Assembly: GCF_905397395.1 (NCBI RefSeq)
Contig: NZ_CAJPVH010000018.1
Location: 1-64,000, forward strand
Source: Cupriavidus campinensis
Lineage (GTDB): Bacteria > Pseudomonadota > Gammaproteobacteria > Burkholderiales > Burkholderiaceae
Direction of reading: 5' to 3'
DNA: 64,000 nt
A model generated the notes under the pieces. That model searched no databases, had not been told where the DNA came from, and saw only the letters and a list, made by a program, of their open reading frames with translations. The translations under genes were made by a program, and so were the position numbers. Every line of letters starts with the position of its first letter. The first letter of the stretch is position 1. Positions 8,382-17,191 of the stretch are shown here, in pieces.

Positions 8382-9998
8382 ATGCGCGTTGCAAACTGGC
8401 TGATGGCGGCAGGAGCGATTGTGGTGTCGATGCTGGGAGCGGGCTGCGCCAGCCTGCCGCCGCATCCGGCCCAGCCGCCGACCCTGGCGCTGGCCTCGGC
8501 CGATACCGCCGATACCACCGATACCGCCGATACCGCCGATACCGCACTCGGGCGCGTGCTGGCGCCGCGCCTGGCGCAGCATCCCGGGGAATCGGTGTTC
8601 TATCCGCTCACCGCCGGCGCCGATGCCTTCGCCATGCGGCTGGCGCTGGCCCGCACCGCCCAGCGCAGCCTGGACCTCCAGTACTACATCTTCGATGCCG
8701 ACGACACCGGCCTGACCCTGCTGGCCGAGGTCATGGCCGCCGCTGACCGTGGCGTGCGCGTGCGGCTGCTGCTGGACGACCTCCACACGGACGGCCAGGA
8801 CCAGGCGCTGGCGGCGCTGGACGCCCATCCCAACGTCGAGGTGCGCCTGTTCAACCCGTTTGCCAACCGGGGCATGCGGATGTTCGAGTTCGCCACCGAT
8901 TTCCGGCGCGTGGACCGGCGCATGCATAACAAGTCGATGACGGCGGACAACCAGCTCACCGTGGTGGGCGGCCGCAATATCGGCGATGCCTACTTCGCGG
9001 CCAAGTCCGATGTCGATTTCAGCGACCTGGACCTGCTGGCGGCCGGCCCGGTGGTGCCGCAGGTCTCGGCCGTGTTCGACGATTACTGGAATGCCGAGGC
9101 CACCTATCCGCTCGCCACGTTGGCGAAGCGCCAGTCGGACGCCGAAACCGTGGCCTTCCAGCAGCGCGTGCGCCAGTACCTCGATGACCGCAAGGTGAAG
9201 CTGCGTGCCACGCCGTATGGCAAGACCGTGCTGGAGTCCGGCGTGATCCGCGCCATCCAGCAGGAGGCGCTGCCAGCCTACTGGGGCCGCGCCACGGTGA
9301 TTGCCGACCGTGCCGCCAAGGTCACGCTGCCGCCCGAGGACAACTCGACCCACGCGATTCCGGCGCTTCTCAAGGTGCTGGGCGGCGCGCAGCACGACCT
9401 CACGCTGGTCTCCCCGTACTTCGTGCCCGGGAAGGCCGGCATGGACTGGCTGGTTGGCCTGCAGCAGCGCGGCGTGCAGGTCCACATCCTCACCAACTCG
9501 TTCGGCGCCACCGATGTCTCGGCGGTACACGCCGGCTACGCGCCGCGCCGCGAGGCGTTGGTCCAGGCGGGCGTGCTGCTCTACGAACTCAAGCCCAGCG
9601 CCTACGCGGAGATGGCGAAGGAGAACAAGGGGCGAGGCATGGGCGGCAGCAGCCGGGCCAGCCTGCATGCCAAGACCTATATGGTCGACCGCCGGCTGCT
9701 GTTCATCGGCTCGCTCAACCTGGACCCGCGCTCGGCGCGGCTCAATACCGAGATGGGCATCGTGGTAGACAGCGCGCCGCTGTGCGACATGCTCGGCAAG
9801 CGGCTCGACGATGCCCTGCTGGACGCCGCCTACCAGGTGGTGCTGCTCCCCGACCCCCAGACCGGCCATCTGCAACTGGCCTGGATCACGCGCGAGGACG
9901 GCGTGCTGCGTACCTACACCAGCGAGCCGGACATGAGCGGCTGGAACCGCATCGGGCAGGGCTTCATGCGGCTGCTGCCGATGGAGTCGGAATTGTGA
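8382..9998 (+). CDS. Phospholipase D-like lipoprotein, cardiolipin synthase C type
   Basis: A 538-residue phospholipase D superfamily protein with two HKD catalytic motifs: His182/Lys184/Asp189 (MHNKSMTAD, followed by GG) and His429/Lys431/Asp436 (LHAKTYMVD). ClsC-type enzymes of this architecture transfer phosphatidyl groups to make cardiolipin; other members hydrolyse phosphodiesters. A signal peptide ends at a somewhat non-canonical lipobox (LGAGC, Cys22), so it is probably a membrane-anchored periplasmic lipoprotein. I use the ATG at 8382 because AGGAG sits 8 bases upstream and it opens the signal peptide; a TTG at 8349 is in frame. Residues 41-55 are a DTA/DTT repeat encoded by a 9-bp tandem array. 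Confidence 0.87.
   Translation: MRVANWLMAAGAIVVSMLGAGCASLPPHPAQPPTLALASADTADTTDTADTADTALGRVLAPRLAQHPGESVFYPLTAGADAFAMRLALARTAQRSLDLQYYIFDADDTGLTLLAEVMAAADRGVRVRLLLDDLHTDGQDQALAALDAHPNVEVRLFNPFANRGMRMFEFATDFRRVDRRMHNKSMTADNQLTVVGGRNIGDAYFAAKSDVDFSDLDLLAAGPVVPQVSAVFDDYWNAEATYPLATLAKRQSDAETVAFQQRVRQYLDDRKVKLRATPYGKTVLESGVIRAIQQEALPAYWGRATVIADRAAKVTLPPEDNSTHAIPALLKVLGGAQHDLTLVSPYFVPGKAGMDWLVGLQQRGVQVHILTNSFGATDVSAVHAGYAPRREALVQAGVLLYELKPSAYAEMAKENKGRGMGGSSRASLHAKTYMVDRRLLFIGSLNLDPRSARLNTEMGIVVDSAPLCDMLGKRLDDALLDAAYQVVLLPDPQTGHLQLAWITREDGVLRTYTSEPDMSGWNRIGQGFMRLLPMESEL
8502..8546 (+). repeat. 9-bp in-frame tandem repeat (5 copies)
   Basis: Five head-to-tail copies of GATACCGCC (the second has ACC, the last GCA) encode Asp-Thr-Ala/Thr five times, just after the lipid-anchored N-terminus of the phospholipase D-like protein. 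Because the unit is three codons long, gain or loss of copies changes the length of the linker without breaking the frame. Confidence 0.9.
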
Positions 9999-10028
9999 CG
10001 ATCGGGGCGCATGCGTGTCTGTGCCTGC

Positions 10029-10063
10029 CATAACAAGCAGTAACGCAAATAATGCCTGTTATG
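10029..10063 (+). promoter_or_regulatory. Inverted repeat overlapping the start of the XRE regulator gene
   Basis: Two 11-base arms, CATAACAAGCA (10029-10039) and TGCCTGTTATG (10053-10063), match as an inverted repeat with one mismatch and a 13-base spacer. The right arm covers the start codon at 10052. The position suits autorepression by the encoded helix-turn-helix protein; this is inferred from location only. Confidence 0.45.
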
Positions 10064-10396
10064 ACACGCTCCGTTGCCTCGCCGCTACCCCCTGAAGTCG
10101 GATTGCGCCTCGCCGCGCTCGGCGCCCGTATCCGGGACGCCCGGTTGCATCGCAAACTGCGCCAGGTCGATCTGGCGGAGCGCGCCGGCCTGTCCCGCTC
10201 GACCATCGAGGCCATCGAGCGCGGCAGCGCCGACACCGCCATCGGCGCCTTCGCCCGCGCCCTCTGGGTCATGGGCCTGGACCGCGAACTGGACGTCGTG
10301 GCCGACACCGCGCTCGACCAGGAAGGCGCCGCACTCGAATATCAGCCCGGCGAGCGCCGCGTGCGCATTCGGCGGGCACTCGACAATGACTTCTGA
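10052..10396 (+). CDS. XRE/HipB-type helix-turn-helix regulator
   Basis: A 114-residue protein with one XRE-type helix-turn-helix (about residues 20-75: ALGARIRDARLHRKLRQVDLAERAGLSRSTIEAIERG). Proteins of this size and shape are often HipB-like antitoxins, followed by a hipA toxin gene, but no hipA follows here; the next gene is convergent phnW. It may be an orphan antitoxin-like repressor or a stand-alone regulator. An inverted repeat overlaps its start codon. Confidence 0.8.
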   Translation: MPVMTRSVASPLPPEVGLRLAALGARIRDARLHRKLRQVDLAERAGLSRSTIEAIERGSADTAIGAFARALWVMGLDRELDVVADTALDQEGAALEYQPGERRVRIRRALDNDF

Positions 10397-10525
10397 GGCA
10401 AGGCCGCTGGAAACAGGGATTGACGGACGAGGGGGTCGGCGAGCAGGAAGCCGACGACTGGGCCGTCTGCTTTACCCCGCTGCCGGATTCCCTCTAGGCC
10501 GCTAAACGGCCAGGCGACCTGCCGA
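10397..10525. other. Non-coding gap with short hairpin between regulator and phnW
   Basis: This 129-base gap separates two convergent genes. It contains a small perfect hairpin, GGCCG-ctaaa-CGGCC at 10497-10511, without a T-run, which could aid termination of the long phosphonate operon. Short reading frames here (for example one ending at 10497 with the residues FTPLPDSL) are too short to call as genes. Confidence 0.4.
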
Positions 10526-11593
10526 CTAACGCTGCGTCAGCGCCTTGAAGCCGTCCACCAGCCGGTCGATGTCGGCCGGAGTGAGCGCGCCCATGGTGGA
10601 GATGCGGAACAGTTGCGCGGACAGGCCGCCCTGGCCGGCATAGATCACGAAGCCGCGTGTCTTCAGGCCGTCGTGAAGTTGCTCGTACGTTACGCCTTGC
10701 GGCAGCTTGTACGCGCGCAGCACCACGGACGACTGCGAGGCGGGCCACAGCGGCTCGATGCCGAGTGCCGCCAGCCCCGCGCGGGCCTGTTCGGCCAGTG
10801 CGGCGTAGCGTTGATGACGCGCCTGCCAGCCGCCTTCTTCCTCGTGCTCGCGCAGCGCTTCCACCAGCGCGTAGTACGCGTGTACGGACGGCGTGAACGG
10901 CGTGTTGCGCTGGTCCTGGAGCTTGGCCAGCCGGCCGATGTCCAGGTAGTAGGTGCGGCTGGCCGCCTGCGCCAGCGCGCTGCGCCGGGCGATGACGAAG
11001 GCCGCGCCGGGCACGCCGTGCAGGCACTTGTTGGCCGTGGCGGACACCGCGTCGATGCTGCCGCCGAAATCGATGGCCTCCGCGCCGAAGCTGCTCACCG
11101 CATCCACCAGCAGGCGCACGCCGTGTTCCTGGCAGAGCCGGTCCACGGCGGCGATGTCGTTGAGCCGCCCGGTGGTGGTCTCGTGATGGATCACCGCCAC
11201 GTGCGTGATCGCCTTGTCAGCCTTGAGGGCGGCGGCGATGCGGTCGAGGTCGGGCGCGTCCATCCAGTCGTGCTTCACGAGCGTGTGCGCGATGCGGTAC
11301 TGCGTGGCGATCTGCGCGATGCGCTCGCCATAGACGCCGTTCTGCACGATCAGCAGCTTGCCCTGCTCGGGGACGAGACCGGCGATCATGGACTCCAGCG
11401 CGGCGGTGCCCGAGCCCGTCATCAGCACGGCGGACCATGCGGCGGGGTCGAGCGCGTAGATCTTCAGCAGCCGCGCGCGGGCTTCGTCCTGGAGGTCGAA
11501 GAACTCGCTTTCGCGGTGGCACAGGTCGGTTTGCAGCAGGCTCTGGCGCACACGCTCGGAGAGCGTAACGGGGCCCGGGTTAAGCAGCAGCAT
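10526..11593 (-). CDS. phnW: 2-aminoethylphosphonate-pyruvate transaminase
   Basis: A 355-residue PLP-dependent class V aminotransferase. PhnW interconverts 2-aminoethylphosphonate (AEP) plus pyruvate with phosphonoacetaldehyde plus alanine. The N-terminal [15 protein letters not shown] and LCHRESEF are classic for the family. PLP is bound through Asp164 (DAVSSFGA) and the Schiff-base Lys189 (SATANKCLHGVPG). PhnW usually serves AEP breakdown, but here it is the last gene of an operon with PEP mutase and phosphonopyruvate decarboxylase, so it most likely runs in the AEP-forming direction. No phosphonatase (phnX) or C-P lyase gene is present. It overlaps the upstream ppd gene by 14 bases. Confidence 0.93.
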   Translation of the reverse strand: MLLLNPGPVTLSERVRQSLLQTDLCHRESEFFDLQDEARARLLKIYALDPAAWSAVLMTGSGTAALESMIAGLVPEQGKLLIVQNGVYGERIAQIATQYRIAHTLVKHDWMDAPDLDRIAAALKADKAITHVAVIHHETTTGRLNDIAAVDRLCQEHGVRLLVDAVSSFGAEAIDFGGSIDAVSATANKCLHGVPGAAFVIARRSALAQAASRTYYLDIGRLAKLQDQRNTPFTPSVHAYYALVEALREHEEEGGWQARHQRYAALAEQARAGLAALGIEPLWPASQSSVVLRAYKLPQGVTYEQLHDGLKTRGFVIYAGQGGLSAQLFRISTMGALTPADIDRLVDGFKALTQR

Positions 11594-12785
11594 GGTCGGT
11601 GCCTTGGCTTGTGCCTTGATCGGCGCCGATCTGGCGGCCGAGGCGGGTCTTGACTTCCACCGGCGTCACGGTCGGGCGCGGCAGGCCATCCGGCGTGCCG
11701 GCGCGGGTTTGCAGGCAGACGAAGGTCGGGCCGGCCTTGGCCGTGGCGGCGCCTTGCAGGACACTGTCGAGCAGGTCCAGGTGATCGCCCTCGGCCGCCG
11801 ACGCGTAGCCGCACGCGGCCGCCACCGAGGCGAACGACACGTTGTGCGACACCGTCGACTGGCCGCCCGTGGAGTCGTGCGCGTTGTTGTCCAGCAGCAC
11901 ATGCGTGAGGTTGGCCGGGCCGTAGGCGCCCAGCGTGGCGAACACGCCCATGCGCATCAGCGCGGCGCCGTCGCCATCGATGGCCACCACGCGCAGGTCC
12001 GGCCGCGCCAGCGCGAGGCCGAGCGCGAACGGCGTGAGGCAGCCCATCGAGCCGACCATGTAGAGTTGGTTCGGCCGGTCATCGAGCGCATAGAGTTCAC
12101 GGCCGCAGAAGCCGGTGGAGGCCAGCACCACGGTGCCGTCGACCGGCGTATGAGCGATCACGCGCGCCAGTGCGTCGCGTCGGCTCGGCAGTTCGGCGGC
12201 CGGCACGTTGCGGCGCGACACCTGCGGCGTGGCCTTGGGCCGTGCCTGCGGCGGCGTCTGGGCCGTCAGCGGATAGGGCGCCACGCTGCCTTTCTGCATG
12301 ACCAGCGCGTAGGGCCGGCCGGTGGCGTCCATATGGGCCACGGCGCGGTCCAGCGCGGGGCCGACATCGGCTGGCTCGGTCGGGAACAGCTCCCATGGAA
12401 TCTCCATGGTTTCCAGCATGGCCGGCGTGACCGGGCCCATCAGCGCGTGCTGGGGCTCGTCATGCACGCCGGGCTGGCCGCGCCACGTCACGATCAGCAA
12501 CTGGGGCAGGCGGAACGTCCACGTCAGCGAGGTGAGCGGGCTCACGGCGTTGCCGAGGCCCGAGTTCTGCATCATCGTCACGCCGCGCACGCCGTTTTGT
12601 GCGCCTTGCGTCACGCCGGCGATAAAGGCCACCGCATCACCCTCATTGGCCGCCGAGACGTAATGCAGCGAGTTGTCCTGCACCACGTAGTTGATGAACG
12701 GCGTCAGGTAGGAGCAGGGCACACCCGCGTACCACTGGAAGCCACGCTCGCGCGCGGCCTCCACGAACTGGACCGCCTCGATCAT
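11580..12785 (-). CDS. ppd: Phosphonopyruvate decarboxylase
   Basis: A 401-residue thiamine diphosphate enzyme that decarboxylates phosphonopyruvate to phosphonoacetaldehyde, the irreversible step that pulls the unfavourable PEP mutase reaction forward. The N-terminal Pyr domain shows [13 protein letters not shown] and the catalytic Glu48 in [10 protein letters not shown]. The PP domain carries the ThDP/Mg motif from GDG (271-273) to NN (300-301), followed by the family-typical HDSTGGQ. The C-terminal 25 residues are a polar, low-complexity tail. Its start overlaps the pepM stop by 4 bases and its end overlaps phnW, so the three core enzymes are translationally coupled. Confidence 0.93.
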   Translation of the reverse strand: MIEAVQFVEAARERGFQWYAGVPCSYLTPFINYVVQDNSLHYVSAANEGDAVAFIAGVTQGAQNGVRGVTMMQNSGLGNAVSPLTSLTWTFRLPQLLIVTWRGQPGVHDEPQHALMGPVTPAMLETMEIPWELFPTEPADVGPALDRAVAHMDATGRPYALVMQKGSVAPYPLTAQTPPQARPKATPQVSRRNVPAAELPSRRDALARVIAHTPVDGTVVLASTGFCGRELYALDDRPNQLYMVGSMGCLTPFALGLALARPDLRVVAIDGDGAALMRMGVFATLGAYGPANLTHVLLDNNAHDSTGGQSTVSHNVSFASVAAACGYASAAEGDHLDLLDSVLQGAATAKAGPTFVCLQTRAGTPDGLPRPTVTPVEVKTRLGRQIGADQGTSQGTDHAAA

Positions 12786-14491
12786 CGGGCGGCCTCGCCG
12801 TTGGCCTCACCGTCGACATTCCCCAGGGCGTACGGCGTCTGCGTATGGGCGAAGTCGCCGGCACGGCGGAAATCGTCCAGATCGTTCACACCGCGCCAGT
12901 GGCCGTGCACGTACTTGACCTCGATCTTCTCGCCGGCTTCGACCAGCGCGTTGAGCAGGTCGGGCAGGTCGAGCTGGTCGAAGTCCGGCCGCTCGCGCAG
13001 CTTGGCCAGCAGCGCCTGCAGCTTGGCGCGGCCTTCGCCACGCACGCTGAACAGGCCGATCCAGCGGCCATTGGGCTGGGCTTCGCCGGCGGCGGGCAGG
13101 GTGTCCGAGACCTTCTTCAGGGTGATGGTCTGGCCGAACAGGTCGCGGTCGTCGCCGCCCGAGCACCACGCGAAGTCGCGCACGCTCTGGTTCGACGGCG
13201 CGGTCTGCGAGGAATCCACCACCACGCTGAACGGGGCATCGGACTCGAGCAGGTCGCGCAGGATGTAGCTGCGGAACAGCAGGTCGCCGTAGGCGATCAC
13301 GGTGTCGGTCTGCATGGCATCAGCCGCGCAGGCCAGCGAGGCCAGCTCGCCGGTCTGGGCGTGGCGCTCGTTCACCGCCAGCTTGATGCCGGCCGTGTCG
13401 ATGGCCTGCGCCTGGTAGCCGCCCACCACGGTGATGTCGTTGATGCCCTGCTTCTTGAAGCCATCGACCAGCCAGCGCAGCAGCGGCTTGCCGGCCACCG
13501 GCAGCATGATCTTGGGCTTGTCTTCGGTCAGCGCCTCGAGGCCCTTGCCACGGCCCGCCGCCAGCACCACGGCGGCGCCCGGCACCTGCGCGCCGGACAG
13601 GTAGATCTTCTCGGCGGCCGAGTACTCGTCGGCGTCCTGCAGGCGGAAGATCTCGTTGACGGAGGCGATGCGGTCTTCCACGTTCACCAGCGTCTCGCTC
13701 TCGTGGATTTCGCGGGCCACGGCCTGCATCGACGAGGCGGCCACGCGGATCAGGTGGTTAGCCCAGATCACGAGGCTGATGCCCGCCTTGCGGAAGGCCT
13801 CGGTCGGCGTGCTGTAGTACTTCGTCGGCACGATGACCAGCGGACCCCGGCCCGCCCATTCGCGTGCGAAGGTCAGGATTTCGTCCGGCTTGGACAGCTT
13901 GCTATGGATCAGGATGGCGTCGGCGCCGGCCTGACGGTAGGCCTCCGCCCGGCGCAGGGCCTCTTCCATGCCCCAGCCCGCGATCAGGGCTTCCACGCGG
14001 GCGACGATCGAGAAGTCGTCGTCCGTCTGCGAGTCCTTGCCGGCCTTGATCTTGCCGCAGAATTCGTCGATTTCCGCCAGCGGCTGGCGCTCGCCGTCGA
14101 TGAAGCTGTTGGTCTTCGGGAACTGCTTGTCCTCGATGCAGACGCCGGCAATGCCGCGCTGCTCCAGCTTGCGCACCAGACGGCGCACATTGTTGAAGTT
14201 GCCGTAGCCGGTGTCGCCGTCGAGCAGGATCGGCAGGTCGCTGGCATCGGCCATGAACTCGAGGTTGTCCACCACCTGGGTCCAGCTGGCCTCGTTGTTG
14301 TCACGCACGCCGAACTGGGCCGAGATGGCCAGCCCGGAGGCCCAGATGCCCTTGAAGCCGGCCTCGCGCACGATGCGCGCGGACAGCCCGTTGTGGGCTT
14401 CCATGATGAATTCGAGCTGGTTGGACACCAGCATCTGGCGCAGGCGGGCGGCGCGGGAGGTGGCGAGCAGGTTCGGGTCGATGGCGTTCAT
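12782..14491 (-). CDS. pepM: PEP mutase fused to a C-terminal nucleotidyltransferase domain
   Basis: A 569-residue two-domain protein. Residues about 10-295 are phosphoenolpyruvate mutase, which forms the C-P bond by converting PEP to phosphonopyruvate. The diagnostic [10 protein letters not shown] (Glu120-Ser129, pattern EDKxxxxxNS) separates it from isocitrate-lyase relatives, and DGDTGYG (91-97) binds Mg. Residues about 305-555 are a nucleotidyltransferase fold ([20 protein letters not shown], ending [15 protein letters not shown]), probably activating a phosphonate with CTP like PntC enzymes. Its signature is unusual: Gly-Leu replaces the common Arg-Leu after LAAGRG. A second, classical nucleotidyltransferase is encoded immediately upstream with a 4-base overlap. 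Whether the fused domain is active is open. Confidence 0.92.
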   Translation of the reverse strand: MNAIDPNLLATSRAARLRQMLVSNQLEFIMEAHNGLSARIVREAGFKGIWASGLAISAQFGVRDNNEASWTQVVDNLEFMADASDLPILLDGDTGYGNFNNVRRLVRKLEQRGIAGVCIEDKQFPKTNSFIDGERQPLAEIDEFCGKIKAGKDSQTDDDFSIVARVEALIAGWGMEEALRRAEAYRQAGADAILIHSKLSKPDEILTFAREWAGRGPLVIVPTKYYSTPTEAFRKAGISLVIWANHLIRVAASSMQAVAREIHESETLVNVEDRIASVNEIFRLQDADEYSAAEKIYLSGAQVPGAAVVLAAGRGKGLEALTEDKPKIMLPVAGKPLLRWLVDGFKKQGINDITVVGGYQAQAIDTAGIKLAVNERHAQTGELASLACAADAMQTDTVIAYGDLLFRSYILRDLLESDAPFSVVVDSSQTAPSNQSVRDFAWCSGGDDRDLFGQTITLKKVSDTLPAAGEAQPNGRWIGLFSVRGEGRAKLQALLAKLRERPDFDQLDLPDLLNALVEAGEKIEVKYVHGHWRGVNDLDDFRRAGDFAHTQTPYALGNVDGEANGEAAR

Positions 14492-15273
14492 TGTGCGAAT
14501 CCCACGATGGGCAGAAGTTGGGGCAGGACTTCATTGGCGGCGCGTTCGACGTCGCCGGGGAAATCGATCTCGATCCACGGCGCGCCGGTCACGTCGGCCG
14601 TGTCGAACTGGTGGCTGCGCTGGGCCAGCGACTCGAGCAGCAGGTCGCGGACGGCTTCCTCGTGCGGCATGTTGGCGCGGCCCGAATCGACGTAACCCTT
14701 GACGATTTCGGCCAGCCGGCGTGCCGTGTGTTCCTGGAATCGGAAAAATCCTACGGATTCACCGATGGTGTCGTACTGGAGGTCGGCCATCAGCTGCTTG
14801 CGCAGTTCCACCGGCACGCCGTCGCGCAGGCAGAGCTTGACGGGCTCGTCGCCGGCCTCGAAATCGCGGTCGATCAGCAGGCGGTTGACGGTCTCGCCGG
14901 CCACCAGTGCGTTGAGAATGCGCTCATCGTAGAGCACGTCGGCGTCCATCAGCAGGACGTCGCCGCCGCGCGTGAGGGCGTCCGCCACGGTGTGCACGGT
15001 CAGCACGCTGCCGAGGTCGAAGCGCGGGTTCAGCACGATCTCCACCGGCGGGTGGCCGGCCGGGCGCGCGATGTTGGCCAGTTCGGCCTGCACCTGGGCG
15101 GGCTCGAAGCCCAGCGCAAGCACGACTTCCGTGACGCCGGCTGCGTCGAGCATGCGCAGGTGGCGCTCGAGCAGGGTGATGCCGTCAAAGCGCAGCAGGC
15201 ACTTCGGAAACTGCTTGCCCGGCTGTTGCTGAAGCCGCAGGCCCAGGCCCGCGGCGAGAATGATTGCTCGCAT
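14488..15273 (-). CDS. Phosphonate/phosphocholine-type cytidylyltransferase (NTP transferase)
   Basis: A 261-residue nucleotidyltransferase resembling LicC and PntC, which condense CTP with phosphocholine or aminoethylphosphonate. The N-terminus has the canonical [12 protein letters not shown] followed by KQFPKCLL; the metal site is in [10 protein letters not shown] near residue 113, and the C-terminal [13 protein letters not shown] matches the second metal/base region of the family. Its place between pepM and the lipid genes makes AEP or a hydroxylated AEP the likely substrate, giving a CMP-phosphonate. It overlaps pepM by 4 bases and lies 72 bases downstream of the membrane protein gene. 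Specificity for CTP is inferred. Confidence 0.82.
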   Translation of the reverse strand: MRAIILAAGLGLRLQQQPGKQFPKCLLRFDGITLLERHLRMLDAAGVTEVVLALGFEPAQVQAELANIARPAGHPPVEIVLNPRFDLGSVLTVHTVADALTRGGDVLLMDADVLYDERILNALVAGETVNRLLIDRDFEAGDEPVKLCLRDGVPVELRKQLMADLQYDTIGESVGFFRFQEHTARRLAEIVKGYVDSGRANMPHEEAVRDLLLESLAQRSHQFDTADVTGAPWIEIDFPGDVERAANEVLPQLLPIVGFAQ

Positions 15274-15345
15274 TATTGTCTGTTCACCTTGCTTGAGGAT
15301 TTGCCTGGGAATTACCTGAGGATTGCCCGGGTCGACGGATGTTCG

Positions 15346-16347
15346 TTATTCGGAGCCCTGCCACGCCGCCTGCCGGGTGCGCCGGCGCTGGTAGCGGCGC
15401 TCGCTGTGGTGCAGGTAGAGCAGCCCGGGGATGCCGAGCACCAGTTCGCGCACGCGCTTGGCCAGCGACATCGCCAGCGCGGCATCGGGCGGCAGGCCCA
15501 CCAGCGGCGCCAGCAGCAGATAGCCGCCTTCCTGCGCGCCGAGCGAGCCCGGAATGGCGAACGCCGCGCCGCGAATTGCCTGCCCCACGCTCTCCAGCAA
15601 CAGCGCCTCGTGCCAGCTCACGGGATGACCCAGGAAGTAAAGAATCAGCCAGACCTCGCCCGTGCCGACAATCCAGCCGGCCAGGTTCAGCAGGAAGCTG
15701 GCGGCCACCTTGCGGCGGTCGCGGTACAGGGCGCGGATGGCTTCGTCCACGGCATCGGCACGCAGCGCCAGGCCGTCCCAGTTGCGCTTGCCGAACACGC
15801 GCGCGGCCACGCGCAGCACGCGGCCAAACATGCCGCGCCGCTGGAGGATGCAGAAGGCCAGCACGCACAGGGCGAGGACCACCGTCACGGCGATGATCGG
15901 CCCGCGCTGGTCGGAGAGGTTGCCCTGCGCGCCGAACAGCAGGATGCCGAGCAGCGCGAACAGCATCTGCGAGAGCGCCTGCGTGGTCGTGCTGACGGTG
16001 ATGGCCGCGGCGGCGTCGCGCATGCGGGCGCCGTGATGGGCGAGGTAGCGCACCATTAGCACCGGGCCGCCGATCTGGCCGGCCGGCAGCAGGCTGTTGA
16101 CCGACTCGCCGGCCCAGCGCGCACGCAGCGCGGTGCAGAACGAGCCATGGTGCGCGGAGCGGTCTACCAGCACGGCGATGGCGGCGGCGTCTAGCGCCAG
16201 CGGCACCACGTGGAACGCGGCAACCACGGCCAGACCCCAGCCGGCGGACATCAGCGTGGTCGTGACCGCGCCAAAGCCTTGCCAGGCGAGTAGCGCGACA
16301 AACAGCGCCGCGCCAATCGTCAGCAGAATAAATGCAGCGCGAGTCAC
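15346..16347 (-). CDS. HpnL/AglD-type integral membrane protein (LPG synthase TM family)
   Basis: A 333-residue multi-spanning inner-membrane protein of the lysylphosphatidylglycerol synthase TM-region family (UPF0104), which includes HpnL of hopanoid transport and AglD. About eight hydrophobic segments are visible, with the family hallmarks SVNSLLPAGQIGGPVLMVRYL and AFAIPGSLGAQEGGYLLL. Members are thought to move or modify lipids. In this operon it could flip or traffic the phosphonolipid. It begins with GTG at 16347, whose bases overlap the TGA of the oxygenase gene upstream (GTGA). The C-terminus is basic and cytosolic by the positive-inside rule. Confidence 0.82.
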   Translation of the reverse strand: MTRAAFILLTIGAALFVALLAWQGFGAVTTTLMSAGWGLAVVAAFHVVPLALDAAAIAVLVDRSAHHGSFCTALRARWAGESVNSLLPAGQIGGPVLMVRYLAHHGARMRDAAAAITVSTTTQALSQMLFALLGILLFGAQGNLSDQRGPIIAVTVVLALCVLAFCILQRRGMFGRVLRVAARVFGKRNWDGLALRADAVDEAIRALYRDRRKVAASFLLNLAGWIVGTGEVWLILYFLGHPVSWHEALLLESVGQAIRGAAFAIPGSLGAQEGGYLLLAPLVGLPPDAALAMSLAKRVRELVLGIPGLLYLHHSERRYQRRRTRQAAWQGSE

Positions 16348-17183
16348 TTACTGGACTTCCCGCCCGATAGCAGGCGCCTGAAGACCTGCCGGAAGCCGAA
16401 ATAGGCCACCGCGTCTTTCATATTGGAGATAAAGCGCAGCCACGGCCGCATGCCCGGATCGGTCACGTATTCGAAGGTCAGCGACACGCGGATCTCGTTC
16501 GGGCCGGCGGGGGTAATGCGGTGGCGCAGCTTGTCGCCATCGAACAGCACGATGCCGCCCGGCGGAATCTGCACCGCGCCCGGTTCGTCGGGCACTTCGG
16601 GGTTACGGGTGTGGAGTTCGTATTCGAGCCGGCAGGAGGACTCGTCCAGCACGCCGATCAGCAGCGTGTAGCGCCGGCCATCGTAATAGGAGGTGTCGTA
16701 GTGCCAGCCGATATGGTCGCCCGGGCGCGTGTAGTAATAGAGCGCGTAGGCGTGCGGGTCCGTGGGCGGGCAGACCTGGAGCTTGTCGCCGGTGACCTGT
16801 TCGAGCCAATGAATCAGCGCGGGCGATCGATAGAGCTCGGCAATGAACGGCGCCTGCTCGTCGATGGTGTGCCGGCTGACGCTGCCGCCCTGCTTGTGGC
16901 CGGGCAGGTAGTTGCGGTTCAGCCCCGGCTGGAGCGCGCGGGCCAGCGCCACCAGTTCGGCGCACTGCTCGGGCGGCAGGAATTTGTCGAGGTAGAGGAA
17001 CGCGCCCTGGCGGTCGAAGTCGGCGCGCAGCGCGGGCGTGTCCAGCCCGGCCGTCGCGCGTGCCACGGCGGCATCGGGGTGGCCAGCATGGCGCGGAAGC
17101 GGCGCGGGAGCGTCGATGGTGGGATGGAGCCCGGGATCGAGCGGGGAATCTAGCGCGATGTCGCGGGTAGCCTGTTCCGTCAT
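16344..17183 (-). CDS. 2-oxoglutarate/Fe(II)-dependent oxygenase
   Basis: A 279-residue 2OG-Fe(II) dioxygenase of the prolyl-hydroxylase-like superfamily. The iron triad is His161 and Asp163 (GWHYDTSYYDG) plus His221 (GDKLRHRI), and Arg232 (NEIRVSLTFEY) is placed to bind 2-oxoglutarate. It probably hydroxylates a carbon, and in this operon the natural candidate is AEP, CMP-AEP or the finished phosphonolipid, for instance giving 1-hydroxy-AEP. That assignment is inference from context. The start at 17183 is 8 bases after the phosphatidyltransferase stop. The first 45 residues are Ala/Pro-rich and probably disordered. Confidence 0.85.
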   Translation of the reverse strand: MTEQATRDIALDSPLDPGLHPTIDAPAPLPRHAGHPDAAVARATAGLDTPALRADFDRQGAFLYLDKFLPPEQCAELVALARALQPGLNRNYLPGHKQGGSVSRHTIDEQAPFIAELYRSPALIHWLEQVTGDKLQVCPPTDPHAYALYYYTRPGDHIGWHYDTSYYDGRRYTLLIGVLDESSCRLEYELHTRNPEVPDEPGAVQIPPGGIVLFDGDKLRHRITPAGPNEIRVSLTFEYVTDPGMRPWLRFISNMKDAVAYFGFRQVFRRLLSGGKSSK

Positions 17184-17191
17184 TGGCCGCC

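Noticed and set aside
10386..10497. Possible remnant of a hipA gene after the XRE regulator
   Set aside because: Short pieces in two different frames look vaguely coding, but I could not match either to HipA motifs, so there is no support for a pseudogene.
10526..11593. phnW as part of a phosphonate degradation pathway
   Set aside because: No phnX, phnA, phnY or C-P lyase gene is nearby, while PEP mutase and phosphonopyruvate decarboxylase are fused to the same operon, so a biosynthetic role fits better.
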